Shown: positions 1 through 6,483 of the stretch, piece after piece
How positions within the stretch are numbered: the first letter of the stretch is position 1
How the letters are laid out: each line of letters opens with the position of its first letter
The notes under the pieces: generated by a model
Databases searched by the model: none
Told to the model about the DNA's origin: nothing
What the model saw: the letters and a program-made list of their open reading frames with translations, nothing else
Position numbers and translations under genes: made by a program
DNA from: Candidatus Atribacteria bacterium
GTDB taxonomy: Bacteria; Bipolaricaulota; Bipolaricaulia; UBA7950; UBA9294
Assembly (NCBI GenBank): GCA_004525685.1
Contig: SPBW01000076.1
Coordinates: 1 to 9,918, forward strand
Length of the DNA: 9,918 nt
Reading direction: 5' to 3'

Positions 1-792
1 CAACCGCCGCTGCCTCGCGATAGCATTGGCCGACGCATGCCACCTGCTAGGGTGTCCGAGAAGAGAAGTCTGATGGATACGCTCTTCACGGGCGGTTATC
101 CGCGAATCCATGACAAGGAGCTACCCCCGCAGGAGTGGTTGGCCAACTACTACCGAACCTATGTCGAGCGCGACGTTCGAGAGCTTCTGAACGTCGGGGA
201 TCTCGAAGCGTGTGGACGGTTCATTGGCCTGTGCGCCGGCAGGACGGGGCAGCTTCTCAACCTGTCGTCTCTGGGAAACGATTGCGGGATCTCACAGCCT
301 ACGGCGCGCCGATGGCTCTCGGTCCTGGAGGCTAGCTTCCTTGTGTTCCTGTTACGTCCACATCATCGCAACTTCAACAAGCGGCTCGTCAAGAGCCCGA
401 AGCTCTACTTCCTCGATTCAGGACTCCTGACGTACCTACTTCGCATCCGATCGCCAGATGAACTTCGAACGCACTCGGCTCGCGGCGCCATATTTGAAAG
501 CTTCGTCGTGTCTGAGTTTGTCAAGGGCGCCCTCCATCACGGGCAGGAGCCAGATCTCTACTTCTGGAGGGACTCAACTGGGCACGAGGTCGATATCGTT
601 CTGGAACGAGGTAGCGAGGTCGTGCCCATCGAGGTCAAGTCGGGAGAGACGCTGGCAAGCGATTTCTACGTCGGCCTGCAATACTGGCTTGAACTGGCTC
701 AAGCTCCGACAGGAGCGGCAGCTTTGGTGTACGGCGGAGGTCAAACCGTTCGCCGATCAGGAATCATCACCTACTCCTGGGCGGATTTGTAG
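1..792 (+). CDS. DUF4143-type AAA+ ATPase, C-terminal part (5' end outside window)
   Basis: The reading frame is open from the first base, so this is the 3' portion of a longer gene. The visible 263 residues lack the P-loop ATPase domain that normally precedes this region. Counting from the methionine at base 37: GGYP (19-22) and YVERDV (42-47) are typical of the middle of DUF4143 ATPases. A winged-helix-like stretch follows (about 75-120, ISQPTARRWLSVLE). The C-terminus resembles a PD-(D/E)XK nuclease fold, with FESFV (Glu154), HEVDIV (Asp186) and IEVKSG (Glu199, Lys201) as candidate active-site residues. The family is widespread, scattered and probably horizontally spread; its role is not established, although toxin-antitoxin and mobile-DNA links have been proposed. 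The internal methionine at 37 is not the real start, because coding similarity continues upstream. It has no functional tie to the CoA operon that follows. Family call is fairly sure; function unknown. Confidence 0.82.
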   Translation, partial: QPPLPRDSIGRRMPPARVSEKRSLMDTLFTGGYPRIHDKELPPQEWLANYYRTYVERDVRELLNVGDLEACGRFIGLCAGRTGQLLNLSSLGNDCGISQPTARRWLSVLEASFLVFLLRPHHRNFNKRLVKSPKLYFLDSGLLTYLLRIRSPDELRTHSARGAIFESFVVSEFVKGALHHGQEPDLYFWRDSTGHEVDIVLERGSEVVPIEVKSGETLASDFYVGLQYWLELAQAPTGAAALVYGGGQTVRRSGIITYSWADL

Positions 793-889
793 ACGCTCGA
801 TTGCCAGACCACATTTCGTCCGCCCGTTGGCCACTTTGCATGGATTAACGACCCCATCGAGATCGAAATGCAGTTTCGTCTTCTTCCCA

Positions 890-924
890 GCAGCCCTGTG
901 ATGCTATTGGCATCGCTGGGTTGC
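890..924 (+). terminator. Long imperfect stem-loop between the ATPase gene and coaBC (terminator or operator candidate)
   Basis: Arms 890-904 and 910-924 enclose the loop TATTG. In plus-strand RNA, 14 of 15 positions pair, two of them as G-U; the only mismatch is U897 with U917. On the minus strand the two G-U positions would be A-C, which favours an RNA structure made by rightward transcription, such as the 3' end of the ATPase mRNA about 100 nt after its stop. No U-tract follows, so it is not a classic intrinsic terminator. The loop and inner right arm overlap the -35 box of the coaBC promoter, so an operator role is possible. Confidence 0.4.
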
Positions 925-935
925 CCCTGTACAAT
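907..935 (+). promoter_or_regulatory. Sigma70-type promoter of the coaBC-coaX operon
   Basis: TTGGCA (907-912) and TACAAT (930-935) each match the bacterial housekeeping consensus at five of six positions and are separated by exactly 17 bp. Transcription would start about 941-943, just before an ATG at 944 and about 20 nt before the better-supported ATG at 962. The position directly ahead of the operon agrees with its use. Not tested experimentally. Confidence 0.6.
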
Positions 936-945
936 CCGGCCGGAT
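934..945. promoter_or_regulatory. Perfect 12-bp palindrome over the coaBC transcription start (operator candidate)
   Basis: ATCCGGCCGGAT is a perfect 12-bp palindrome. It spans the last bases of the -10 box, the predicted +1 and the first two bases of the ATG at 944, a classic place for repressor binding. No known regulator motif was recognised, and a GC-rich 12-mer could occur by chance. Confidence 0.3.
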
Positions 946-961
946 GGGTAAAGGGAGTGAA

Positions 962-2155
962 ATGCCAGAAAGACACGTCGTTCTCGGGGTTAGTGGGTCG
1001 ATTGCCGCCTATAAGGCCGTTGATCTGGCGAGCAAGCTCACGCAAGCCGGTGTCGCTGTTCATACGGTGATGACGGAGGCGGCTACGCAGCTCGTCGGCC
1101 CGGCGACGTTCCGTGCGATCACCGGTCTTCCTGTGTCTACGAGCATGTTCGACTTGACCAATCCCTATTCCATTGAACACATCTCACTTTCCGAGGTCGC
1201 TGACCTCATGCTAATCGCGCCCTGCACGGCCAACGTGATGGCCAAGCTGGCAACAGGCATTGCCGATGATTTGCTGACCTGTACGGCGCTGGCCACACGC
1301 GCACCGATCCTGATCGCTCCGGCGATGCACACGGCGATGTGGGAGAACGCGGCCACGCAGGCCAATCTGAAGGCACTTCAAGATCGTGGCATGAGCTTCG
1401 TGGGACCGGCAGTGGGACGACTGGCTTCGGGCGGATTCGGTGCCGGACGTTTCGCGCCTGTGGCTGACATTCTCGGCTGGGCAATGGCCCTGATGGGTGC
1501 TGACGGAGATCTCGCTGGACACAAGCTGGTGATCACGGCTGGCGGCACACGCGAGTCGATCGATCCCATTCGATTCCTCACCAACCGATCCACTGGCAAG
1601 ATGGGATTCGCTTTGGCTGAGGCAGCGCGTGATCGCGGGGCCGCTGTCACTCTGATCTCTGCCCCAACGTTCCTTGCTCCCCCTGCGGGCATGTCGGTAT
1701 TCCCTGTTGAGTCAGCTGCCCAGATGCTCGATGTCGTCGAAGCCACTTGCGTGGATGCCGACGTCTTGATCATGGCTGCGGCAGTCGCCGACTACACTCC
1801 TGAAATGTGCGCGTCTGAGAAGCTCAAAAAGGAAGAGATCGACATTGACTTCGTTCTTCCGCTCAATCGCACCGAGGACATCTTGGCGACGATCACCGGT
1901 GTCCCCATTCGTGTCGGATTCGCTGCGGAGTCAGAAAACATGCTCGAAAACGCCAAGGGCAAATTGATTCGGAAAAACCTCGACTTGATCATCGCCAACG
2001 ACATTTCCCGTGCCGACTCGGGAATGGGTGCAGACAACAACGAGTGCACCATTCTCGATGCGTCTGGTAATCAAGAGGATCTTCCTCTGATGCCCAAGCG
2101 CGAGGTTGCCGATCGCATCCTCGATCGCATCGTTGCCTTGCTGGAAAAAACCTAG
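962..2155 (+). CDS. coaBC: Bifunctional phosphopantothenoylcysteine decarboxylase / phosphopantothenate-cysteine ligase
   Basis: CoaBC (Dfp) joins 4'-phosphopantothenate to cysteine (CoaB) and decarboxylates the product to 4'-phosphopantetheine (CoaC, FMN-dependent) in the cytoplasm. The 397-residue length is normal for the fused enzyme. CoaC spans about residues 1-180: GSIAAYK (12-18), the catalytic-type His73 in IEHIS, and PAMHTAMW (120-127, His123 where the classic motif has Asn). The flap segment reads RLASGGFG, so the usual catalytic Cys is Ser156. CoaB spans about 185-397: ITAGGTRE (191-198), LTNRSTGKMG (206-215), AAAVADY (272-278), a KLKK lysine cluster ending at 290, and ANDIS (345-349). 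The start at 962 has a GGGAG ribosome site four bases upstream and fits family N-termini. The in-frame ATG at 944 would add six residues and could only serve a leaderless mRNA. First gene of the operon. Confidence 0.95.
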   Translation: MPERHVVLGVSGSIAAYKAVDLASKLTQAGVAVHTVMTEAATQLVGPATFRAITGLPVSTSMFDLTNPYSIEHISLSEVADLMLIAPCTANVMAKLATGIADDLLTCTALATRAPILIAPAMHTAMWENAATQANLKALQDRGMSFVGPAVGRLASGGFGAGRFAPVADILGWAMALMGADGDLAGHKLVITAGGTRESIDPIRFLTNRSTGKMGFALAEAARDRGAAVTLISAPTFLAPPAGMSVFPVESAAQMLDVVEATCVDADVLIMAAAVADYTPEMCASEKLKKEEIDIDFVLPLNRTEDILATITGVPIRVGFAAESENMLENAKGKLIRKNLDLIIANDISRADSGMGADNNECTILDASGNQEDLPLMPKREVADRILDRIVALLEKT

Positions 2156-2165
2156 GGAGGACGCC

Positions 2166-3059
2166 ATGAACCAAGGCAGGCAGCCGACGCTCGGGTTCAT
2201 CGGAACCGGCGTGGTGGGCACGGCGCTTGCCGAAGCCCTCTCGCAGGCCGGATACACCGTCGTTGCCGTCTTCAATCGCAATCATGCGCTTGGCGACGCC
2301 TTGGCTTCGCGGCTGCCCAACACTCAATCCGTCGATTCGGCTCAGGCAGTAGCTGATCTTGCAGAACTCACCTTCTTGACGGTTTCCGATGACGCCATCG
2401 CGTCAGTAGCAGACTCCATTCGATGGACAGACACGCACTCGGCCGTCCACTGTAACGGCGCAGCATCGATTGAGCTGTTGCGAAGCGTCCAAGATCAAGG
2501 CGCCGCCGTCGGCGCGATGCATCCGCTGCAATCCTTCGCCAGTGTCGAGCAGGCGCGCAAGAACATCCCAGGCAGCGCGTTCGCTATCGACACGTCAAGC
2601 GAGGTGCTGCGAAGCACATTAGAGAACATGGTGCATGCCTTGGGCGGCGTACCCTTGACGCTACAAGGCAGCAAGGTGCTCTACCATGCCAGTGCCGTCA
2701 TCGCGTCCAATTACCTGGTCACGCTGCTGCATCTGGCGTCTGGCTTGTGGAGCCACTTGGGCCTCAGCCAGGCTGAGGGTTTGAAAGCGCTGTTGCCTTT
2801 GGTGCGCGGCACTGTGGAGAATCTGGAAGCCGTTGGATTGCCCAACGCCCTCACTGGTCCCATTGCTCGCGGCGATGTCGGAACGATCAAGCGACATCTG
2901 GCTACACTGGGTGATGTTGCACCAGAGATCCTGCCGGTGTACAAGGAGCTAGCTCAACAAGCGATACCCATTGCCTTGCACAAGGGAACGATCGATTCGG
3001 CGACAGCCGACCAGCTTCACAAGACGCTCGACGGGCAAAGCGCAGGAGTCCAACCATGA
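2166..3059 (+). CDS. Rossmann-like/DUF2520 oxidoreductase, probable alternative ketopantoate reductase
   Basis: A 297-residue cytosolic NAD(P)-dependent oxidoreductase. The N-terminal Rossmann domain has GTGVVG (13-18) after a hydrophobic beta strand and continues to about residue 125, with VHCNGAASIELL (94-105) and GAMHPLQSF (116-124). The C-terminal DUF2520 helical domain carries KVLYHASAVIASNYLV (170-185), the family's hallmark. Canonical PanE (ketopantoate reductase) has a different C-terminal domain. Here the gene sits exactly where the pathway needs a ketopantoate reductase, between coaBC and panB, and no other candidate is in the window. The role as NADPH-dependent reduction of 2-dehydropantoate to pantoate is therefore inferred from context. 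A strong AGGGAGGA site at 2153-2160 fixes the ATG at 2166. The stop overlaps panB by 4 nt (ATGA). Another oxidoreductase role cannot be excluded. Confidence 0.85.
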   Translation: MNQGRQPTLGFIGTGVVGTALAEALSQAGYTVVAVFNRNHALGDALASRLPNTQSVDSAQAVADLAELTFLTVSDDAIASVADSIRWTDTHSAVHCNGAASIELLRSVQDQGAAVGAMHPLQSFASVEQARKNIPGSAFAIDTSSEVLRSTLENMVHALGGVPLTLQGSKVLYHASAVIASNYLVTLLHLASGLWSHLGLSQAEGLKALLPLVRGTVENLEAVGLPNALTGPIARGDVGTIKRHLATLGDVAPEILPVYKELAQQAIPIALHKGTIDSATADQLHKTLDGQSAGVQP

Positions 3060-3904
3060 GAATCACCACCGCACAAATACGCAAGTACAAACAGGATAAG
3101 AAGCGCTTTGCCGCACTCACGGCGTACGATGTCGTCACTGCACGGCTGGTCGATCAAGCCGGGATTCCCATCATCCTTGTCGGCGACAGCCTGGGGATGG
3201 TCGTGCTCGGCTACGAGAACACCATTCCTGTAACGCTCGACGACATCATCCATCACACCCGAGCCGTGGTCCGCGGTAGCGAGACTTCGATGGTCGTTGC
3301 CGATCTTCCGTTCATGACCTATCACAAGTCGCCTGAACAGGCGCTCGACAGCGCAGCGCGTTGCATGCAACAGGGCGGCGCTCAAGCGGTCAAGCTGGAA
3401 GGTGGCCGTGTGATGGCACCCACGATTCGACGGCTGACAGAGTCGGGCATTGCTGTGATGGCTCACATTGGGCTGACACCGCAGTCGGTCAATCAGCTGG
3501 GCGGATTCAAGGCGCAAGGCAAGACCAAGGTGCAAGCACTGACCGTCATGGAAGACGCGCTGGCTGTACAGGAGGCAGGTGCCTTCTCTGTGGTGCTGGA
3601 ATGTGTTCCTGCGGCGTTGGCGAGCTTGATCACCAAGCGGCTCCAGATTCCTACGATCGGCATTGGATCGGGCCCCGATTGCGATGCCGAGATTCAAGTG
3701 GTTAGCGACATCCTCGGCTGGATCACCGACTTCCAACCCAAGCACACCAAGCGCTTCGCTCACTTGGCCGATCAAGCCAAGCAGGCGATCGATCAGTACA
3801 CCGCCGAGGTAGGCGGCAGAACGTTCCCCACCCAGGACAACAGCTTCTCCATTGATGAGGAGGTGCTGCGGGACGTAGAAGCGGCATTCCCCGCACAGGT
3901 ATGA
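3056..3904 (+). CDS. panB: 3-methyl-2-oxobutanoate hydroxymethyltransferase (ketopantoate hydroxymethyltransferase)
   Basis: PanB transfers a hydroxymethyl group from 5,10-methylenetetrahydrofolate to 2-oxoisovalerate to give ketopantoate, the first committed pantothenate step. At 282 residues it is slightly longer than the E. coli enzyme, a TIM-barrel decamer. Expected active-site residues are visible: VGDSLGMV with metal-ligand Asp44, VADLPFMTY with Asp83, VKLEGG with Lys113 and Glu115, GLTPQSVNQLGG (139-150), catalytic-type Glu182 in VLECVP, and the GIGSGPDCD loop near residue 203. The ATG at 3056 overlaps the preceding stop (ATGA) and has AGGAG at 3044-3048, seven bases upstream. The last codons overlap panC in the same ATGA fashion, implying translational coupling. 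No missing residue or frameshift is seen. Confidence 0.96.
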   Translation: MRITTAQIRKYKQDKKRFAALTAYDVVTARLVDQAGIPIILVGDSLGMVVLGYENTIPVTLDDIIHHTRAVVRGSETSMVVADLPFMTYHKSPEQALDSAARCMQQGGAQAVKLEGGRVMAPTIRRLTESGIAVMAHIGLTPQSVNQLGGFKAQGKTKVQALTVMEDALAVQEAGAFSVVLECVPAALASLITKRLQIPTIGIGSGPDCDAEIQVVSDILGWITDFQPKHTKRFAHLADQAKQAIDQYTAEVGGRTFPTQDNSFSIDEEVLRDVEAAFPAQV

Positions 3905-4755
3905 AGGTCATCACGTCACTTGGCGACTTCCCCGCCGCACGCGGCGCATTGACAAGCCCTGTTGGGTTCGTGCCCACGATGGGTTACTTGCATGAGGGGC
4001 ACCTGTCTCTGGCGCGGATGGCGCGTGAATCGTGCGCCGCGGTCATTGCCAGCATCTTCGTCAATCCCACCCAGTTTGCGCCCACAGAAGATCTTGCCGC
4101 CTATCCCCGCGATCTGGATCGCGACTTGGAGCTACTGGAAGCCGAAGGCGTTGATCTTGTCTTGGCGCCTTCAGACAACGGTGCGTTGTATCCACCAGGC
4201 TACGACACCTGGGTCGATGTCGCAGGACTGACGCATCGGCTCGAAGGCGCATCGCGGCCGACGCACTTTCGTGGTGTGGCCACGGTCGTCGCGAAGCTGT
4301 TCAACATCGTGCAGCCGCAACACGCCTACTTTGGGCAGAAGGATGCGCAGCAAGCATTGGTCATCCGCCGCCTCATCCGCGACCTCAACTTTCCCATCGC
4401 GCTTCATCTTGGCCCAACAATTCGCGAAGCCGATGGCCTGGCCATGAGTAGCCGCAATGCCTACCTAACGCCCGAGCAACGCGGGGCAGCGCCGATCTTG
4501 CGCCGCTGCCTCGATCATGTCGAGCGCCTCTATGCCGAAGGAGAGAGAGACGGTGACGTGCTACGCCGCGCCATGGGTGAGATTCTCGATGCTGAGCCTC
4601 TCGCTCTGCCCGACTACATCAGCGTGGCTGATCTTGAATCGCTGGAAGAAATCGCTTCGGTTACTGGCAAGGCGCTGGTCAGTTTGGCTGTGCGGGTCGG
4701 AAAGACGAGACTGATCGACAACACGATTCTTCCTCCGGGAAGCGGCCTATTCTAA
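3901..4755 (+). CDS. panC: Pantothenate synthetase (pantoate-beta-alanine ligase)
   Basis: PanC condenses pantoate and beta-alanine using ATP, through a pantoyl-adenylate, to make pantothenate. The 284 residues match the usual length of this cytosolic HIGH-type nucleotidyltransferase dimer. Motifs in order: VPTMGYLHEGH with the HIGH-like HEGH at 31-34; SIFVNPTQF (51-59); the pantoate-binding stretch SRPTHFRGVATVV (118-130); KLFNIVQPQHAYFGQKD (132-148); and MSSRN (182-186), equivalent to KMSKS. The start overlaps the panB stop (ATGA). No ribosome site is visible in the few bases before the ATG, so initiation probably depends on ribosomes finishing panB. The stop codon is built into the ribosome site of the next gene. 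Beta-alanine must come from elsewhere, as no panD is in the window. Confidence 0.96.
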   Translation: MKVITSLGDFPAARGALTSPVGFVPTMGYLHEGHLSLARMARESCAAVIASIFVNPTQFAPTEDLAAYPRDLDRDLELLEAEGVDLVLAPSDNGALYPPGYDTWVDVAGLTHRLEGASRPTHFRGVATVVAKLFNIVQPQHAYFGQKDAQQALVIRRLIRDLNFPIALHLGPTIREADGLAMSSRNAYLTPEQRGAAPILRRCLDHVERLYAEGERDGDVLRRAMGEILDAEPLALPDYISVADLESLEEIASVTGKALVSLAVRVGKTRLIDNTILPPGSGLF

Positions 4756-4760
4756 AGGAG
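4754..4760 (+). promoter_or_regulatory. Ribosome binding site deciding the TTG start of coaX
   Basis: AAAGGAG lies six bases before TTG at 4767 and shares its first two bases with the panC TAA stop (4753-4755). No ATG or GTG in the same frame lies close to this site, and the encoded N-terminus LLVLDVGNTN is the family's ATP-binding motif, so TTG is the credible start. Confidence 0.7.
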
Positions 4761-4766
4761 TCGACA

Positions 4767-5531
4767 TTGCTTCTGGTTCTGGATGTTGGCAACACCAATA
4801 TCGTCCTTGGCCTATTTCGAGGCGATGTGCTCATGCATCAATGGCGCGTCACCAGCCATCGCAATCAGACCTCGGATGAACTGCGGCTCACCGTGAGAAG
4901 CCTTCTCGCAGAGGCTGCCGTTGATTCAAGAGAGATTGATGGCGTGGCCATTGCCTCGGTCGTACCGTCGCTCAACTATCCGCTGGCAACCGCATTCGAA
5001 CCTCTTGTCGGCGAGAATATCGGCTTCCTGAGTGCGGAAACCTCACCCATCATCCTCGACGTGGAGACACCGCACACAGTGGGCGCTGATCGTATCGCCA
5101 ACTGTATAGCCGCCTATGCTGCTCACGGCGGCCCGATTCTCATCCTGGACTTCGGCACAGCTACGACGTTCGATCTTGCAGCACAAGACGGGCGATTCTT
5201 GGGAGGTGCCATTGCTCCCGAAATGCGGCTTGCTGCTCAAGCGCTGACAGATCGAGCGGCCCAGCTTCACGCCGTCGAATTGAATGTCCCCGCAAGTGTC
5301 ATTGGAAAGAATACGACGACCAACATCCAGGCTGGCGTCGTTCTTGGCTACCTCGATCTCGTCGACGGACTCATCCAGCGATTCAAGGCAGAAGTCAGCG
5401 AACCGCTCCAAGTCATTGCCACTGGCGGAAAAGGCGAGATGTTCTATCAACACCTCGATTCCATCGAGCACTACGATCCCGTGTTGACACTCAAGGGCTT
5501 GCAGATATGGTGGGGCCACCACGCGAACTGA
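4767..5531 (+). CDS. coaX: Type III pantothenate kinase
   Basis: CoaX phosphorylates pantothenate to 4'-phosphopantothenate, the entry step to CoA. This kinase type belongs to the ASKHA (acetate kinase/Hsp70/actin) superfamily. In characterised members it has a high Km for ATP, often needs a monovalent cation, and is not feedback-inhibited by CoA. The 254 residues fit the family. Motifs: DVGNTN (6-11, phosphate loop), TVGADRIAN (104-112) with the catalytic-type Asp108, DFGTATTFD (128-136), GGAIAPEM (146-153), GKNTTTNIQAGVVLGY (180-195) and ATGGKGEMF (218-226). It starts with TTG, supported by AAAGGAG six bases upstream that overlaps the panC stop. It ends the CoA operon. A 13-bp palindrome straddles the stop, but no clear terminator follows. 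Confidence 0.94.
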   Translation: MLLVLDVGNTNIVLGLFRGDVLMHQWRVTSHRNQTSDELRLTVRSLLAEAAVDSREIDGVAIASVVPSLNYPLATAFEPLVGENIGFLSAETSPIILDVETPHTVGADRIANCIAAYAAHGGPILILDFGTATTFDLAAQDGRFLGGAIAPEMRLAAQALTDRAAQLHAVELNVPASVIGKNTTTNIQAGVVLGYLDLVDGLIQRFKAEVSEPLQVIATGGKGEMFYQHLDSIEHYDPVLTLKGLQIWWGHHAN

Positions 5532-5538
5532 CTCAGTT
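5526..5538. repeat. 13-bp palindrome over the coaX stop codon
   Basis: AACTGA-C-TCAGTT is a perfect inverted repeat that includes the TGA stop (5529-5531). As RNA it could form only a five-pair stem with a three-base loop, and no U-tract follows, so it is unlikely to be a strong terminator. It may act as a small 3' structure or be chance. Confidence 0.3.
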
Positions 5539-5648
5539 GATCGGATCGGACGTCAGAGATAAGCTGTAGACATTTGGGAGTGCAGATAATATCGCGAATA
5601 GCAAGGCTCCCAGGAAGCTTGACCTTCTTGGGGAAAGGCAGGTCCACC

Positions 5649-6290
5649 ATGCTCTGGAAGAGGCAGCGGGAGATCGAGAACTTGGTTTTTGAACATCTGG
5701 AGCGTGTGGATGAGTCACTCCAATACTTCATCCAGTCCATTAACGCCTATGTCCGGGACGGCGATATCGAGAAAGCAGACAAGTTGGCACTTGAGACCCA
5801 TCGTTCCGAGGGACGAGCCGATGACGTTCGCCGACGCGTGGAAGCCCAATTGCTGTCTGGCGCATTGATGCCAACTTCTCGGCGAGACATTCTTCAATTG
5901 GTCGATCAAGTCGATCGTCTCGCCAATGCTGCGGAAGACGCCCTCGATCACCTGCTCATTCAGCAGATTAAGATTCCCGATGTGATACAAGCATCCATTC
6001 TCGAGATCGGCACAAAGACAGAGCTCATCTTTGCTCACGTCAAGGATGCCATCGGCAATTTGTTCAAGACCATGGAAGCCGCACTCAAGCATACCGTTGA
6101 GATCGAACGCCTCGAGAGCGAGATCGATCATATCGAACGACAGATCCTCAAGAAGCTGTTCCAGCAAGACATCGATCTCGCACACAAGCTCCAGATCAAC
6201 AGTTTTGTGGGCTCAATCGTTGAACTGTCCGACCGTGCCGAGGATTTATCCGACCACATCGAACTGATGGTGGCGCAAAAACACCTCTAG
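5649..6290 (+). CDS. DUF47 family PhoU-like protein (putative phosphate transport regulator)
   Basis: A soluble, all-helical protein of 213 residues, the usual size for the DUF47/PhoU-like family that partners PiT phosphate permeases. The N-terminus MLWKRQREIENLVFEHLERVD is typical. PhoU-like acidic metal-binding motifs appear as E(xxx)D pairs at SEGRADDVRRR (53-63), RLESEIDHIERQI (154-166) and ELSDRAEDLSDHIE (192-205), in repeated helical bundles. It probably modulates phosphate or metal-phosphate uptake by the PiT protein encoded just downstream on the other strand. The ATG at 5649 is chosen because the family N-terminus begins there. A TTG 75 bases earlier in frame would add an unconserved extension. 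The upstream GGCAGGT is only a weak ribosome site. It lies 117 nt after coaX with no clear promoter or terminator between, so readthrough from the CoA operon is possible. Confidence 0.88.
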   Translation: MLWKRQREIENLVFEHLERVDESLQYFIQSINAYVRDGDIEKADKLALETHRSEGRADDVRRRVEAQLLSGALMPTSRRDILQLVDQVDRLANAAEDALDHLLIQQIKIPDVIQASILEIGTKTELIFAHVKDAIGNLFKTMEAALKHTVEIERLESEIDHIERQILKKLFQQDIDLAHKLQINSFVGSIVELSDRAEDLSDHIELMVAQKHL

Positions 6291-6307
6291 CCTGTCGTGG
6301 CAACAGG
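6291..6307 (+). terminator. Weak stem-loop directly after the DUF47 stop
   Basis: CCTGT and ACAGG pair around a seven-base loop immediately after the TAG stop. A T-rich stretch (ATATTTT, 6317-6323) follows about 10 nt later. The short stem and displaced T-run make this only a possible terminator. Confidence 0.3.
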
Positions 6308-6347
6308 TCTGCTTCCATATTTTGGATCGCCCCGACAGAAACAACAC

Positions 6348-6366
6348 GTTCTTCACCATGAAGAAC
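6348..6366 (-). terminator. Stem-loop downstream of pit (possible leftward terminator)
   Basis: GTTCTTCA (6348-6355) and TGAAGAAC (6359-6366) pair perfectly over eight bases with a three-base loop. Read leftward, the stem is followed by GTGTTGTTTCTG, which is moderately U-rich, so it could end transcripts from pit 127 nt upstream. It is also part of the left arm of the larger inverted repeat. Read rightward, no U-tract follows. Confidence 0.35.
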
Positions 6367-6475
6367 ATGAAGAAACGAGCTAGCCAGAAGCTCACTCATT
6401 GAAGAAGCGCCAATCGCAAGCTTCCTTGGCCATAAGAGTGCCGAGGTTTCCTTCATGCGCTTCATGGTGAGAAGC
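6348..6475. repeat. Inverted-repeat element (MITE-like or dispersed intergenic repeat)
   Basis: The left arm (6348-6376), read on the minus strand, and the right arm (6446-6475), read on the plus strand, are nearly the same sequence. Both have the form GTTTC(C)TTCATG-nn-CTTCATGGTGA, differing by one inserted base, two substitutions in the nn positions, and a divergent outer end. About 69 bp lies between them. The left arm itself contains an 8-bp hairpin (6348-6355 with 6359-6366) and a tandem 9-mer CATGAAGAA (6357-6374). No transposase and no credible gene lies inside. The element fills the space between two convergent genes. The CTTCATG-CTTCATGGTGA pattern resembles dispersed intergenic repeats remembered from other bacteria, but this was not checked. 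Confidence 0.55.
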
Positions 6476-6483
6476 TGTTGCAT

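Noticed and set aside
864..888. CGAAA-N5-TTTCG hairpin followed by TCTTCTT as a terminator of the ATPase gene
   Set aside because: The stem is only five pairs and the T-run is interrupted by C; the larger hairpin at 890-924 is the better candidate.
3017..3775. Long minus-strand open frame opposite panB
   Set aside because: It is a shadow of the unmistakable panB frame, with His- and Arg-rich composition typical of antisense translation.
3858..3864. AGGAGGT as the panC ribosome site
   Set aside because: It lies about 36 bases before the ATG, too far for normal initiation, and encodes Glu-Glu-Val within panB.
5567..5592. TAGACA and GATAAT/TAATAT as a promoter for the DUF47 gene
   Set aside because: The spacer would be only 12-14 bp, too short for a sigma70 promoter.
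5621..5644. GACCT-N14-AGGTC stem sequestering the DUF47 ribosome site
   Set aside because: A five-base stem with a 14-base loop is weak and likely by chance.
5574..5648. N-terminal extension of the DUF47 protein from a TTG
   Set aside because: There is no ribosome site and no family similarity before the methionine at 5649.
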